From Gautieria morchelliformis (taxonomy: Eukaryota > Basidiomycota > Agaricomycetes > Gomphales > Gomphaceae): a stretch of DNA of 64,000 nucleotides. Every line of letters starts with the position of its first letter. The first letter of the stretch is position 1. The stretch spans positions 124,001 to 188,000 of the forward strand of contig WHVA01000028.1 of assembly GCA_015179125.1 (NCBI GenBank), given 5' to 3'. The position numbers were made by a program, and so were the translations under genes. The notes beneath the pieces were generated by a model that saw only the letters and a list, made by a program, of their open reading frames with translations, did not search any database and was not told where the DNA came from. Shown here piece after piece: positions 32,863 through 45,782 of the stretch.

Positions 32863-35800
32863 ATGGCCTTCCTCTCCAACAATATTCGCCACGACTCGCA
32901 GTGGCCCCCAAAACGTTCCACCTCTGCCACCAGAGACCGTCGGAGTCCATCTGGCCCATCCACAAATGACAGGCCTCTCGAGGACCCATTGCACAAACGC
33001 TCCCCGAGTCTTTCCACCTCACCATCCTCTCCCTTATCTTCAGAATCCCCAGAGTTCGCACCACCCCTTCCCATCCCCGTAGCCGCAGGACAAGACTCTC
33101 GCCCGCGGACCGCCCGCACCCGCGAAGCGTCTCCTTCCTCGTATGACCAGTCGTCTACTCCTATTCCGTTCACCAGACCCCGCGTCTCGCCTCCACCCTT
33201 CTCTAGCCTTATTATTGACGTGCAAAGTCACAACCCGCTCGATACGGAACAGTCTCAATCACCCCGTCTTACGCTGAAAGGCAGAAGGTCTATATCGCGT
33301 AGCAGAGCAGCTCCACCCTCGCCCTCGGCTTCATATTCTATCCCTAGCCCTGCCAGTAGCACACCTGCACCTCCTGAGGGCACGTCAATGGGTATACATC
33401 CTTTTTCCCCACCTCATGCCCAGACCCCCCCTTCTACGACGCACGGTGAGCGACAGCCACGCGGATTCTCCCGGCGATTGGCCACAGTGTTACCACTCAA
33501 GCTACCGCATTCCCCAACCCGCAAGCGCAGTTCAGAAACAGCGCCAGTAGCTCTCCCTACACCAGTCTCTCCTCCTCAGGGGCACAGGGCAGCACGACCA
33601 GAACCAATACCCATTCTTCCGGCCTCCCCTCTGGGACATGTCCACGCCCGATCTCGGTCTGCTACCAACTCTCCCACCACTCATTCCCCCGGATCAACAA
33701 AGTCGTCCGCTAGACGTATTCCCACCTCGACAGTAGACCCGCATCTTCCAGGTGCAGCCTCCGGTCCTAGGTCCGCTAGTGCGAGCAGCAACTCGACACC
33801 CACGCACGAGCCAGTGGCCGGCAAGCCCCAGGAAAAGCGTCCGCGCAACGTCCTCCGAAAGCGTAGCCTTACAAGTGGCACCCGCCGTCGAGAGCCAGAT
33901 TCTGCGCCCGCGTCAGACAGCGAGAAGAAAGTCGGTACCCAGCGCCCACGTTCACGAAGTGTCGTGTTTTCGTCTCGCCGTAATAGCAGTGGCCCCATAC
34001 TCGACGTTTTGCAACCGTTACCAGTGAAACCCGAGACTGCGGTGGACCTGACACCTGCCAAAGAGGTACTTGTTGCATACAAGGAGTCCCATCGTAATAG
34101 TTTCTCAAGGGACACGCCGTTGCATGCCTCAGGAAAACTGGTGGCGGTTGGCTCGGAGGACAGTGTCGCAGGCCCGTCGAGGAGCCCATGGACCGCTGGG
34201 TCGAAGCGCGGACGTAAAGACGAGATGAGTGCGGACGAACGGGATGTGCACGAGAAGGTTAGGGCTGAGACTGCAATGGGAACGCTCAGAAGAAAGCTCT
34301 CCGGCAAACGGAGTGGCAAAGAGCCCAGCAGACGACACGATGAACCAACTAGAAGCGTATCTGGAAGCGCGGTCGAAGGCCCGGAGAGGAAGCTAACCCT
34401 GCATATTGAGGGGAAACGGTCTGCAACGATCTCAAACGACACTTGGGTGGGTGGGTCGCACGGACACGGGCACTCACCTGGGCGAGGACTTCAACCTGGC
34501 CACGAGGAGGGTCGTGTGTGGGAGGAAGACGTCGGAGACTGGGTGGGGAAGCACTTGCGTGACACTGAGACAGAGAAGGATGTGTCGAACTCTCGTCGAC
34601 TATGGAGGCTTGTCAAGCGACTTAGTAGCGGGAACCTCAGGGAGAAAGCCAGCTCGCCGTTGGAGGCGGCCCCGCCCGTGCCACCACTGCCTAAGGACCT
34701 TGCTTCCAGGCAGCCAGAGATGAGCCCAAGTGACTACTACGCATCTGAGATGCCGATCCCGCAGAGTGCAGTGCCAGAGACGCCGGGTGGGATTAGGCGC
34801 TACATATCCTCTGTGCCATCAGTCTCTATCCCTCGTAAGACACTGTTTCTGTGTTGGGAACTTTAGTGCTCACCGCCGGTCTCTGATCCAGACGCCGGCG
34901 CAGGCTTGCCTCCCGCACAATTACGGATGGCCGCGACCCACCGGACAGTCACTACCACCATCACAACACCCCAGATGCGGCGGAGCACAACCACTCGGTC
35001 CTCTTCGCCTTCTTCAGAGACAACCAGATTCTTTTCACGCTCGCGGTCTTCCTCTTCATCGTCTTACGGCGAGGCCATGGTGCCCCCTATACCAAGCATG
35101 CCGTCTGCACGCGCGGGCAAGGGGGCGACCTCGCCTCGTGAATATAGCAGCGGTCACAATGAGAAAGGCCGTGATAATGTCGCAGTGGAGCGTTCCCCGT
35201 CCGTGAAGACGTCTCGCACATCTGAGGAAACATCGTCTGGTATTCCTTCATTCGAAGCATATAATCCTGTGAATAAGTTCTTGCCGTATGGCGGAAGGCG
35301 TCCTTCAGTCTCACTATCCCCGATATCACATTTCCCCGATCACGAACCAATTGCACAGCGCACGGAGCATGCGAAACGCACACACGCACCACCAATTCCC
35401 AGAAGGAATCCCCATCGGCCCAGCCACCCTAGTGTGTCAATTCCCTCACTCCCCTTACCTGTCCACCAGCATTCTATGCCGAACGTCATACCCGTTCAAG
35501 ACGCTTCCGAATCTGAAGCTCTGGATGGGGATGCCCTTGATGCCCTTCGTGCTGAGCGTCGTCGGGATACGGAGCAGACCCCCACTATCCCCAAAGCGAG
35601 ACCACGATCTATCTCAGATGGCGCTATCATCCCCGAACCTGAGCGACATGCACATTCGGCCAACTCGACATCAGTAACATTTAGAGAAATGACGAGGACC
35701 CAACGACAGCTCACGGAGCAAGAGAAGACTGCCAAGTGGGAGGATTTATTGCAGCGCAGCGCCAAAGCGGGGGGGACGCTGCACGTGGGCTCTCCGACTA

Positions 35801-35880
35801 CGGGAGGGGGTCTGGGGCTCTGGAGTGATAGATCTTCCGTTGCACTTTCCGAGAATTTAGACTCTACTGACCAGGAGTGA
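32863..35880 (+). CDS. Large Ser/Pro/Arg-rich disordered protein
   Basis: Two exons, about 32863-34834 and 34892-35880, keep one frame across a 57-nt GTAAGA...CAG intron and give roughly 986 residues (1023 if translation starts at 32752). Composition is dominated by Ser, Pro, Arg and Thr with many SP/TP sites, typical of phosphoregulated scaffold or signalling proteins. A slightly more structured stretch lies near the end (VTFREMTRTQRQLTEQEKTA, then KWEDLLQRSAKAGGTL). No domain is recognised. The second exon reads differently in another frame (a hydrophobic FLFIVL run), but only the chosen frame stays open to 35880. Confidence 0.75.
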
Positions 35881-36171
35881 TTTCTACTCGTCGCATGGTG
35901 ACACCGCATCTCAAGTTTTGATACCTATGCATGCACGCTACACCCGTTTTTCTATAATACCTCTGCACCCTGTAGATTGATCCTCATATATTTTATACTG
36001 TTCACGTGTACCATCTAATGACGTGAAAGACTCGAAATAGTTTTTTCAAGGGGCACATGTAGACTCTTCAAAAGGTGACAGACATACCGTGAATTATCAG
36101 AAATTGTCGCTACACCGTTCTGGTGACGCGTACACACCCGCCCACAACCTCGACGCGGATAAGCATCCACA

Positions 36172-37004
36172 ATGTCGCGTCGCGGCGCGTTCATAGTCGT
36201 CGAGGGCCTAGATAGGTCGGGCAAGACGACGCAGACGTTTCTTCTCAACAACCGCCTGGAACGGGATGGAACACGACCCGTGAAGCTCATCAAATTTCCA
36301 GGTCGAGTTCGCTTGTTTGAAAGTTTCACCCAGGTGACAACGCTGACGACGCACCGGCTCGACAGATCGGACGACTCCAATCGGAAAGATGATAGACAGC
36401 TACCTACGTTCCCAGTCAGAGTTGGAAGATCACGCTATTCACTTGCTGTTCTCTGCCAATCGCTGGGAAGTGGCGTACGTGCCCATTGCTTCACAGGATT
36501 CCAACCGGTTGCTTACTTTAGTCGTACAGGCCCTCAATAGAATCTCTTCTAAGTGAAGGGACCACCGTGATTTGCGACCGATATGCCTTCTCGGGCATCG
36601 CATTCACGCACGCAAAATCGCTACTGACCTCAGCCCCGGTCGGGGCGCAGGACAGCTTAAACTATGAGTGGTGTCGAGCCCCTGACGCAGGTCTGCCGGC
36701 ACCAGATCTGACCCTTTTCCTTGACATCACTCCCGAAGCTGCCCAGCTACGGGGTGGTTATGGCGATGAACGATATGAAAAGGAAGAGCTCCAGCAACGG
36801 GTAAGACAGGTATTTGGGAGGATTCATGAGGACGTCCGACAGTCGGGTGGGAGCTGGGTTAACATTGATGCTGGAAGGGACAAAGAAGTGGTCTTCACAG
36901 AAATCTGGGAACATGTGAAACAGCTTGGGGATGGACTCCACGAAGGTCAAATAAATAAATTGTGGCATCCAACGTCCTCCACAAATACCATATCAGATGA
37001 GTGA
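36172..37004 (+). CDS. CDC8: Thymidylate kinase (dTMP kinase)
   Basis: Phosphorylates dTMP to dTDP in nucleotide synthesis. Exons 36172-36301, 36366-36474 and 36530-37004 give 237 residues. The P-loop is [10 protein letters not shown] (residues 12-21). The substrate-binding [15 protein letters not shown] spans the first splice junction. The DR(Y/H) motif is [14 protein letters not shown], and the lid region [12 protein letters not shown] is present. The C terminus (after residue 205) is longer than in yeast and has no known motif. It is convergent with UBC6. Confidence 0.94.
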
Positions 37005-37284
37005 ATACAGGGTTAATGTTGTATGTAACTGTAGTTGTAAAACGAGACAGAAATGCACCACTTGCTAAAAAAAGAGGGAGGATAGCTATGCAATGCATGC
37101 TCCAATAATGAAAGAACAAGCCGACGAATCTACCAAGGATACAATGGCGAGAAACCAAAATATCCAACGAGCCGAAATGGGGGTGTGGTGTCTGTTCGGG
37201 AACTGAAACGACGAGAGGATATGAAAACAACAAGACCACCGTATACAAAATAAATGCAAGGGGCTGATGAGTCGAGTCTGAGCG

Positions 37285-38496
37285 TCAACTCGATAATCTG
37301 GACACGACGACTGCAAGAGCGATTAAGGCGCCCCATCTCCACTTTTCCCAAATCACGTTCCGCCACTCTGCTGCCCAAGTGCCTAGTAGGCCATGACCAT
37401 GACCATTCGCAGCAGGGGCTGGGGTCTGGGGGAGAGATGCGTTGCCATTGAGTTTTGGAGCAGGAAGTGGCACTTGGCCTGGGGTAGGTAGAGTGAATGC
37501 CGATGTCAATCGGGAGGCAGACGTAACAGTCTCTTTGACGTCGACGGGTAATGGTGTGGCAGCAGCTTCGTCAGGTTTTCCACGCTCCTTCTCGCCCATA
37601 TTGGGTAGGTTCTTCATGCTCGGTGCGCAATGCTGGTTAAGTACATATGTAAATGACCTTGCAAAGAACTTCAGGACAATGACATACATCTGGGAACGCA
37701 TCTTTGAATCGTTTTTGTGAAATGTTCCAGGTATGGCTTTTTGCAGCTAAGGTACGCTTATCGTAAATGCTGCTCGAAAGACCACCCGTTGTCATCTCAT
37801 CCGATAACATGAATGAGAGCAACCCAGTCAATCTGCATCCGCGCGTTAGATTTTTAAGAAATATTTTCAATAAGAGTTGCCGCCATACATCGTGGCAACG
37901 CTCCATGCTGGATTCCACTGTATGACCTGACGTCAGATGAGAACAATGAATGAACGGCTAGACGCACGCTCCCGGGATGGAAGTCAGACATGGAAAAGCA
38001 TATTCTTTTGTCAGTCTGAAAACGACCCGACGGTGTCAACATCTGGCCAATGCGAGACATCTGCTGTTAGCCCCATGCTAATGTGGAGCTTTAGCTTGAT
38101 CGTATCTGACCTTGATTCCAGGGGGCTTGAATGGATATTCGGGGGGAAATAGTAGGACGCCGTGATATTCACCGCCTGCATAGGGCGAATCTGGAGGCCC
38201 GCGCTAGACCGTATAACTTCAGATCATGCGTGGATTCCTTTAAACTACTCAACTCTCACAATTATATAATTCCCTGTATTATAGTCTGATCAGACCACCT
38301 GCGAACATTGATGAGAGAGGAACGCCCTCACATGTCAAAATGTTCTTCTCGTCAGGCACTGCCCATACAAATGGAGGGGGCTCCTTCTGCATCGAGGCAT
38401 ACTCCTTCCCCAGCTGGAAGGTACAGTGTCAGCGCATGAACGAGATACAAGGCATTCAGCGCGACGCACTCGTTTAGCGGCAGCCTTCGTAGTCAT
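37285..38496 (-). CDS. UBC6: Tail-anchored ubiquitin-conjugating enzyme E2 (Ubc6/UBE2J)
   Basis: E2 enzyme of ER-associated degradation. Eight exons (38470-38496, 38332-38413, 38260-38273, 38111-38203, 37968-38042, 37889-37917, 37688-37832, 37285-37632) give 270 residues. UBC fold motifs are [20 protein letters not shown], the active-site segment [20 protein letters not shown] with Cys87, and [17 protein letters not shown]. The end [18 protein letters not shown] is a single C-terminal membrane anchor. One exon is 14 nt and one 29 nt. Confidence 0.95.
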
Positions 38497-38871
38497 GGTC
38501 AAAGATGAGGAGTCTAGCTCGGGTTTCGCCGGCGATGGAGACAATTATTAGTCAGCCTTGCTCATTCGGGAAACAATTTCTTCAAACGAGTGGTAATACT
38601 GGTATTACGATACTTGTAGGTCGAAGGGTCCGGGTTAGTAGACTCGATGTCCAGCAGCGACTTCGGGGTATAGTAGATTCGATGTCCAGCAACGACCGAA
38701 TGTCGCTGCGTTAAATACATGAGATCCTACACTAATTATAACTCTTTGTCTATACTCCTTGTCTTTCTCTCGTCCTTTGTCCCCCTTCACCTTTTGTCTG
38801 CGCTAGTGCGACGCGTCATCGCATCCCAACAATACTGTCTTATTGTACTACAAATACAAATTTACAATAGC
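38497..38871. other. Intergenic between UBC6 and CWC27
   Basis: Upstream of UBC6 and downstream of CWC27. It contains a short repeated phrase, GACTCGATGTCCAGCAGCGAC / GATTCGATGTCCAGCAACGAC (about 38640-38695). No gene was found. Confidence 0.5.
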
Positions 38872-40944
38872 TCATCGCCTGCCCGCCCGATTTCTTCTTT
38901 GGTTTCGTTTTCGTTCTGCTTCCTCCTCCTTTGCCCTTGCACTCCGGTTCCTAGGATCGATGACCTCGTAGTCTCTCTCCGCACGCTCGGTTTCTGTCCG
39001 GTCATCCTTGGGGAAGCAGAGTTCATGCGTTAACCAAGTCTTATCATCATCTACTTCAATGCCTTCCTCCTCCGGATTACCTGTGCAGTCATTGATGAGT
39101 GGCGAACCTGGAATCTTAAACATCCCCCACCTTCCGTATCGTCTGCTTCGTCCGGAGCTGCGGATTTCGGTACACTTTTCAGTTGTCCCTTGAAGCTGTT
39201 CAAGGCAGCGAGTATATCACTTTCGTCCTTTCGTTTCTTCTTGCCATCCTTGTCTCTCTCCACCTTGCGAGTTGTATACTTCGCCATTTCAGCCTCTAAA
39301 TAAGATGCCCCCTGGCGCTTCACTGTTTTCTTATCGCGCTGCTCGTCATCTTCAGAGCCACTTTCTGACGCCCCGCGCTTTCGACGAAGTTTGCGGATGG
39401 AGGCTTCCATTTGCACAATTTCAGCTTGACGGCGCTCACTTGGATGAACAGTCAGAATGAACGGTCCGACGAGGCAGTAAATAATAATAGTACCTCTCAG
39501 ACAATTGTTCTTTGGCATGTTTCTGACGAATCTGTGATAGATCGGCTTCCTGCTTCTTCCCTTCCTGCATGAATATCTTAATAACAAACCATATCTGATT
39601 TTAGCTATACTTACCTTTGATATTTCCTTCGCAACCTCCCTAGCCTTTAAGGACGAAGACCCAAGTTGTGGAATACCGTCGGAAATAGGCACTAGGGGTG
39701 TTTCCGGCTGTATTACTAAAAGAGGATCCGACGTGAAAGTTATGTGGCATGAGGGGCAAATAGCTCACGATCTGGTCTTGTGATGCTCTTCTTTTTGAAC
39801 AATGCTTCTTGTTCTACTTCATGGTCAGCATCTTGGCCAAAAGATAAAAGTTTGGTATTCCTGTGTAGGGTGCCTTAGTAAAGCATCTGGAATAACAAGA
39901 ACAACCGTCTGCACTTTTTAACACTTTTTCGGCGCGCTGCCTCTTCTCGCTCTCGAATGCCTTGTTCTCTGGCAAGCTGCTGGGCTCGCTTTTCGGCAGC
40001 GGTGATTCGAGGGACAATATCATCAAAAGGGTTGTCTAAAATTTTTACCGTCCGTATCTTAGGAGGACTGGACTCCTTATGACTCCTGAAAGCAAAGTTG
40101 AAGGAGTAAGGATAACTTACTACACAGGTCGTTCTCCTTCGAGCTCTAGACGGGGACATGAGAATGCAAAGTGTGAAATAGAATCACTAGAGTTACCTAG
40201 TTGCCCGATTTTTAGAACATCTATGAAATAAGAGACTAAGTCAGACTGCTTGCTAGTTTAACGCTAGGTCCACCCACTAAAAAACGTGTCCCCGATACAC
40301 CGGCCAAAGAGCGTGTGCTTGCCGTGGAGCTCGTCTGCCCGATCTATCGAAACGACGGGATGGTTATGATCTTGAAGCTTAGCCCCGATCCTTGAACATA
40401 CCGAGTGTGATGAAGAACTGAAAGAATAAAGTTCTTAAGTAATAGTATGTCCAGCAGAACTAATAACTCACCTGGGAGTCGTTCGAATTTTTTTCGCCAT
40501 TGTTTGCCATCCCAACAAGCCCACGGTGAGCAAACCGGAGCCGGGGGTGAATCTCGTCTTCAAAAGGTTCTGTTCGATATTAATTGGTTTTGGACATTGC
40601 ACGTTCTTTCGGTAATCTACACACCTCCATAGAACGACTCGCCGCCACCACCAGTGCCTGTACGGTCTCCAGTCTGGACCAGAAAGTCGGGAACAACTCG
40701 ATGAAATATCACCCCATCATAATAACCTTACATGATCAATTGGTTCATGTCGTTCGTTCGCACAAAAAGGCCTACCCTCAAGAGCAAGCGCAATGAAATT
40801 CCTACAAGCTTTGGGCGTTTCCTATAGATGATTTAGAGGCGAAACTCCAGGACAGCGGGTTTCACGCACAGTGGCCCATAGCTCAATCTCCACGTCCCCA
40901 ACACTTGTGACGATCAAGACGCGTCCTTTGGTTGGTAGAGACAT
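38872..40944 (-). CDS. CWC27: Spliceosome-associated cyclophilin CWC27
   Basis: Peptidyl-prolyl isomerase-like protein of the activated spliceosome. The first exons (40870-40944, 40776-40821, 40625-40726, 40472-40569, 40402-40417, then about 40260-40347) encode the cyclophilin domain: [75 protein letters not shown]. The Trp and Arg pattern of active cyclophilins is changed in this family, so catalysis is doubtful. Downstream are a charged coiled-coil region ([20 protein letters not shown]) and the typical end [14 protein letters not shown]...[10 protein letters not shown]. At least ten small introns are present. It is divergent from fRMsr. Confidence 0.92.
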
Positions 40945-41126
40945 TCGCCGTGGAAAAAAAACCTATATAGTGGCTCTCAGATAGACTCGAGCCTAGTCCT
41001 TGATTGTTCACGATTAGAAGATAGTCGTTCTAATGTTTACAATAAGCGGGACGAGATAGTATATAGAGACTAAATTCTCAGAGTTTCCTTGTCATACACG
41101 GTCACGTGCGACCGGCGTTCCTTTCG

Positions 41127-41829
41127 ATGCCCCACGCCGATACCTCGTTAGTGCCGCTTGATATTCAAACAAAGGAGGCATTCTATCAGCACGTATCTCT
41201 GCAGCTGAAGTCTCTGTTGGATGGACAACGGAATTGGGTATGCTCAGCACGATCTCTTGATGCGCCAACATCGCACAAGTTCCTAACTGGGTCCCGCCTT
41301 AGATATCTAACCTCTCAAATGCTGCCTCGCTGTTGTATTACTCGTTCTTATCATTCCCCACCCATTTTGGCTCTGGTCAGCGCGCCGTGAACTGGGCTGG
41401 TAAGACTATCCTTCTCACTGGGACATCAGGCGCTTCTCAGCGTGCCTAGGATTTTATCTCGAAGCCCTGCGGTTCCCCACTTCTCCCAGCGAGAAAAGCA
41501 AAGTGGAGGGGCAGCTTCTCCTAGGCCCCTTTGCTGGGAAACCTGCTTGCCAGTTTATCCGTGCCCAACAGGGAAAGGGTGTTTGTGCGGATGCCTTTGT
41601 TACTCAGAAGACAGTCATAGCGGGAGACGTCGAAGCTTACCCAGGCCATATTGCATGCGACGCAGAAACGAAAAGCGAGATTGTCCTACCCATTGTGGTA
41701 GATGGTCACGCAATTGGAGTTCTTGACCTCGACTGCCTTGTTCGAGGCGGATTTACTGAAGAAGACCGAGCAGGACTGGAGAGCATTGTCAAAATTATAG
41801 TGGATTCATGCGACTGGCATATCCAATAA
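41127..41829 (+). CDS. Free methionine-(R)-sulfoxide reductase (GAF domain)
   Basis: Repairs free Met-R-sulfoxide using thioredoxin. Exons 41127-41237, 41303-41399 and 41450-41829 give 195 residues. The GAF fold includes NWAGFYL and LLGPFAGKPACQFI. The three conserved cysteines are present: Cys103, Cys115 (KGVCADAF) and Cys139 (GHIACDAETKSEIVLP), with the same 24-residue gap between the last two as in yeast YKL069W. An upstream GTG extension was ignored in favour of the ATG. CWC27 starts 182 bp away on the other strand. Confidence 0.94.
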
Positions 41830-41874
41830 AACACCTAGAGTACGTTCCGAAGATATGATTCTAACTGTAGAATA

Positions 41875-42300
41875 TCAATTGTCACCTTCCTCCTGCCACC
41901 ACGCCTTCCACTCGGTATGCAATTTTTGCTGGGTTCTCTGTGTCTTGATCAGCTTTTTACGCCGGCTTTTAGTTACCTCCGCTCCCTCTCCATCAGTGAG
42001 AGGAATCCCCTTGTCATCCCAGCTGTACACACCCTGTCCTGTATAAGGTGGTTTGAACATTAATTCAGGTGGTGTCTTCCCTTTCTCCAAGTTGGCACGT
42101 CTTTTCTCTCGCCTCAATCGCGGCAGCTTCCTTGGCCAAAATGCCTTCCCAAGTCCTCTCCTTCTGAGCATCCACATGCTTTTTCCCGTCAGGCAAGCCC
42201 TAGTCGAGACCGATAATACGACACCCAGCTGCTGCGAACTTGGTCGAGAAGCACAGGTGTGAGAGATGTCGTGCTAGACATTAGTTCTTGGACGAGGTAA
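41875..42300 (-). pseudogene. Cysteinyl-tRNA synthetase, C-terminal fragment
   Basis: The reading frame ending at 41875 encodes KGKTPPELMFKPPYTGQGVY, then WDDKGIPLTDGEGAEVTKS and KLHTEWKAWW, which matches the eukaryote-specific C-terminal extension of CysRS. Upstream codons (KHVDAQKERTWEGILAKEA) continue the homology in another frame, so there is a 1-nt shift near 42110, and stop codons precede them. No HIGH, KMSKS or zinc-site region is found up to 44 kb, so only the tail remains. It is convergent with fRMsr, 45 bp apart. Confidence 0.7.
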
Positions 42301-43562
42301 GTTCTGCGTGCCTCTCAGTTATCTAACATGATAGAAATCATATGAGAGCGATTTAGGGGAGGAAGGGGTCCAAGACACCTTGCCGTCTATGTTTGTGATA
42401 TTCATTACGAAGTGAACGTTACTATAGCCGTAATAATCAACGAATATGCGTCGGATAGTATCTTGTGTTACGTAGTTTCTTGGAGCACCTTAATCTCAAA
42501 GCTAATGCCACAGAAAGACAGACCTCATCGAGCGTGACCCATATGGGATGCATCGTATACGGTAGGACCACAATTATACCACTTGACGTGTCATCCGTTC
42601 TGCAGCACGAACACTTGCGTAAATGCGTCTTACAAGTGGCTGGATGAAATTCCACCTTAGCGCGAGTAAGTGGGTTATATACCCTGAGAACAGGCTCCTC
42701 CACCGCATTGGTCCAAGGCCGCCATTCTGGCTGTTGGCTTGAAATATTCCGGTGCCTTCTATACTGTGAGTACGTGTGGCAACGGCCAAGGGGATAGAAC
42801 GAGTGAGATTCGTATCCTTGACGGGGTTACTGTCACATGAATTTGGGTGTAGACGCTCATATGGCAGACTGGACATTTCATACTCAGGCCGGCAGCTACC
42901 GACTACCGACTATTTCAATTACAGTCAGTAGTAGGTAAGGGAAGTTGAACCCAGACTCTTATCTCTGAGTGATGCCTCATGGCGACCCTCAATCCCTCGA
43001 TTGGCAGCTTGCGACTAAGTATGTACTACGTATTCTATCTGGTCGACTCTTGCTGTTCTTGGACGTACATCACTCGCCATATTGTACTGGCGTAGCTTGC
43101 CAACAGCTGGTACCGGAAGGCTGCGGACTGGCTTGACTGGCACTGCACTGATGGTCTCTAGTGGCACATTGATGATGTGATTATTGTCATCTTCTCCATG
43201 AAGCTACCGGCGAGTCTTGTTACGTCTATATCTGCGTGCAGCTCATGCAGGTCCTTGCGAAGGAAGGTTTCGGCATTCATATTATAACCGTAATGAGGGT
43301 ACCTTCATTTGAGAACTTCTTGAACTGATCCGTCAGATCTCGGTTATAACGTTACAGTAACTCTTTGCTAAGGATTCCTCACGGCTAATCGCACTCACCG
43401 GAGATGTGTATTGTGCTCAAATCTTCTGCCCACCTCCCGAACTCTCCCTATACATGCCGGGTGGCCAGGCTGGTGTGCTATAAGGCTCACGAAGGCTGTG
43501 CGTAAGTGCCAGCCTGCCCGCCCGCCGTTTTCTTTGGGTCGTATTTTAACGAGTGCATCACT
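42301..43562. other. Gene-poor spacer
   Basis: No supported gene was found. Short inverted phrases occur around 42890-42940 (CCGACTACCGACT / AGTCAGTAGTAGG). Two frames at 42437-42876 are open for 88-100 codons but have no recognisable content. Confidence 0.4.
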
Positions 43563-44258
43563 ATGGCTCTCACAAAATCCTCTTGGTCGTCTGCACTCCA
43601 AGTATTGAGCGATATTCCCTTCCCAACTTCCCAACTCGATCCTACCGAGTGTCCGACACACCAGAACATTTTTTTACACTTCCCTTCGATGCTGCCTCTA
43701 CATCTACCACGTTTCTCTCGTCCAAAGCCAACACGACGACACACTGAATCCGCCGACCTTAAAATCAAATGCTCCTCTGGCCCATCCAGGAAGACCCACT
43801 CCACCCTGTCAACTTGCACAAATCAGCGCCGTGGTACAATTGAACATCACGATGTATATGTCTGCTCGAATGCCGTGAACGCACCGCGACTTGTGGCCTT
43901 GACACGCGAGGCCATGGATGCACAAGTCCAACGCTGGGGTGGCAACGCTATGGTTGATGAGTCGTATGTTGGCTCCTTTTCTCCCTGTCTTTGTTGTATT
44001 CAACCGCATCACTTGCCGCTTTAGATGGTCCTACACTATCCAGCAGCGCAAGTCCAATCACGGCAACTCCTTCAAGGTTTCAGTGAGTTATTCTTCGCAC
44101 CCTAGCCATAGATATGGGCCTCAGACTCTACCCAACAATTACAGGTCAAATATAGGGGTGTAGTTGCCCAATGCGAAAGACCCGATCCACACTATCCAGT
44201 GGCGCTCGAAGAGGCCAAAGGCATACCTGGCCTGATGACCGTCATTTCTCGGCAATGA
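43563..44258 (+). CDS. Small conserved-looking protein of unknown function
   Basis: Exons 43563-43963, 44025-44082 and 44145-44258 join in frame to 190 residues. The N-terminal half is Ser/Thr/Pro-rich with many His and Arg. The C-terminal half looks folded: HHDVYVCSNAVNAPRLVALT, then QQRKSNHGNSFKVSVKYRGV and ECGERPD-like VAQCERPDPHYPVALEEAKG. No family was recognised. The splice sites (GTATGT...TAG and GTGAGT...CAG) are good, which supports a real gene. Confidence 0.65.
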
Positions 44259-44849
44259 TTGTTGGCCTGGTTGTGCATGAGCATTTGCGCATTCACACTA
44301 TGCAATGACCCCTCTTCCTTGCACTCAAAAGATAGTCAGCATCATAATGATCGCCGGAGACCTCCTGGTTCTTCGATCATTCCTTTCGTGATTTACGAGG
44401 ATGCCCTTGCAAGGACATTAGAAGACAATCGCTGGACTTGATTAGAACCTCGTTGTAACCCATAGTTGCGTGTATTTCAACCCCCGTATGATTTGAACTT
44501 TTGGTTGTACCTGCCCCTGCGCTCCTAATGGTCTAGTATTCAAATGAAGTTGGGCTGCTACTGGCTGCTACTGTATGTATAGCAAGCCCGGTTACCTAAT
44601 TGTAACCATATATACACATTTATTTTCTTAACTTGAAAACAGATTATCCCTCCCAATGATCAGTCCATCGGTCAAGTGGGCATGCTTGCGATTCCTGGGT
44701 GAATATACGAAATTAACGAGCCAGGACATCAGTGACGTCACACAGCTGACTCGGAAGTACATCCGAATGTTGCCCAGCGATACCTCGTCTTCTTCTTGGT
44801 GAATTCAAGCCTACCGTGACGCTTTCTTTTGGTAGGCGTGTGCTGCTGC
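44259..44849. other. Intergenic, nothing recognised
   Basis: Downstream region of the preceding gene and upstream region of the next. A CTGCTACTGGCTGCTACTG short direct repeat lies near 44552. Confidence 0.4.
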
Positions 44850-45528
44850 ATGGCCTCAAATCGTCCAACCTTCCCTGGACTGTATCGTCCCCAGTTTGAA
44901 CTTGATCCCAGCATTTTCCTCCCAATCCAGCCAAACGGACAATATCTTCAGAACGCCGGCGGTTTGTTCTCCTACACTTCTATAGCTATGCCCATTGATG
45001 GCGAACAACTTTAAGATGTATACGTCTTCACGCTCTATTGGAGCTTTATCTTCTACACCCCTCTCTTTGTCATAACTGGAGCCTGCGCCGCCCTTCTCTT
45101 GGCTCTCAAACCACTCCGGAGCATTCATGCATTACCAACCACCTCCACCGTTAGCAACAATGGTAAATTGACCAATTCGCTGCCAAAACGGGCAATCGTA
45201 TATGGAGGTGTAGTTTTCCTGGTGTACATAATTGTAGGAACGGGGCTGGCTGTCATTGGGAGTACAGTAGTAGGATTCCTCATTGCGGGTGTTTACGAGG
45301 CAGGGAGATTCCAGGTCTCAACGTACGTAAATAAGCCATTCACACTGCAAGACTGTGCTCTCACAATTCTGCGCCGTGCTTCATTGTGTTTAGATGGGTT
45401 CCATTTGTTTGGGCATTACTACAGACCCTCGTCGCCTTAACAAGGTTTGCACCTGCATGTCCTTTTCTTTCCCTGTACCCTCTCAACCATTCGCCAGCAT
45501 GTGTTCATTGATTATCGAACTCATATAA
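44850..45528 (+). CDS. TMEM170-like integral membrane protein
   Basis: Exons 44850-44961, 45016-45322, 45394-45444 and 45498-45528 give 166 residues. The first intron (GTTTGT...TTTAAG) removes an in-frame TAA. Three membrane segments are visible: YWSFIFYTPLFVITGACAAL, VYGGVVFLVYIIVGTGLAVI and WVPFVWALLQTLVAL, with a short end SMCSLIIELI. The order (Tyr/Trp-rich first helix after an NAGDVYVFTLYW-type lead, then WVPFVW) fits TMEM170-like ER/nuclear-envelope membrane proteins. That assignment is moderate; the gene model is well supported by frame. Confidence 0.75.
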
Positions 45529-45782
45529 GCCAACAGGAAGTTTCGCGGGGGGTAGTACGTATTATGGTTCTTCTTGAATATCAAGCCCTTGACTTTTGGA
45601 ATTTCAGGCACCTACATCCACACCCACACGGTCAATGGTCAAGCCCATAAATGCTTTCACATCCCTCCCAGTCATGTATCTACATAACATCTTTAGGCAT
45701 AGCACTCTTTTGAAAGTATCGAGGCTGAAGATGCATTAAGTGGGCTACAACGCTGTAGCTATGAGAGTGATCCCCCATCTCT

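Noticed and set aside
34892-35155. Alternative frame in exon 2 of the Ser/Pro-rich gene giving a membrane helix (ILFTLAVFLFIVL)
   Set aside because: It needs a different splice phase from the good GTAAGA donor and stops early. The chosen frame is open for 989 nt; Ser codon runs read one base off give Phe/Leu/Ile.
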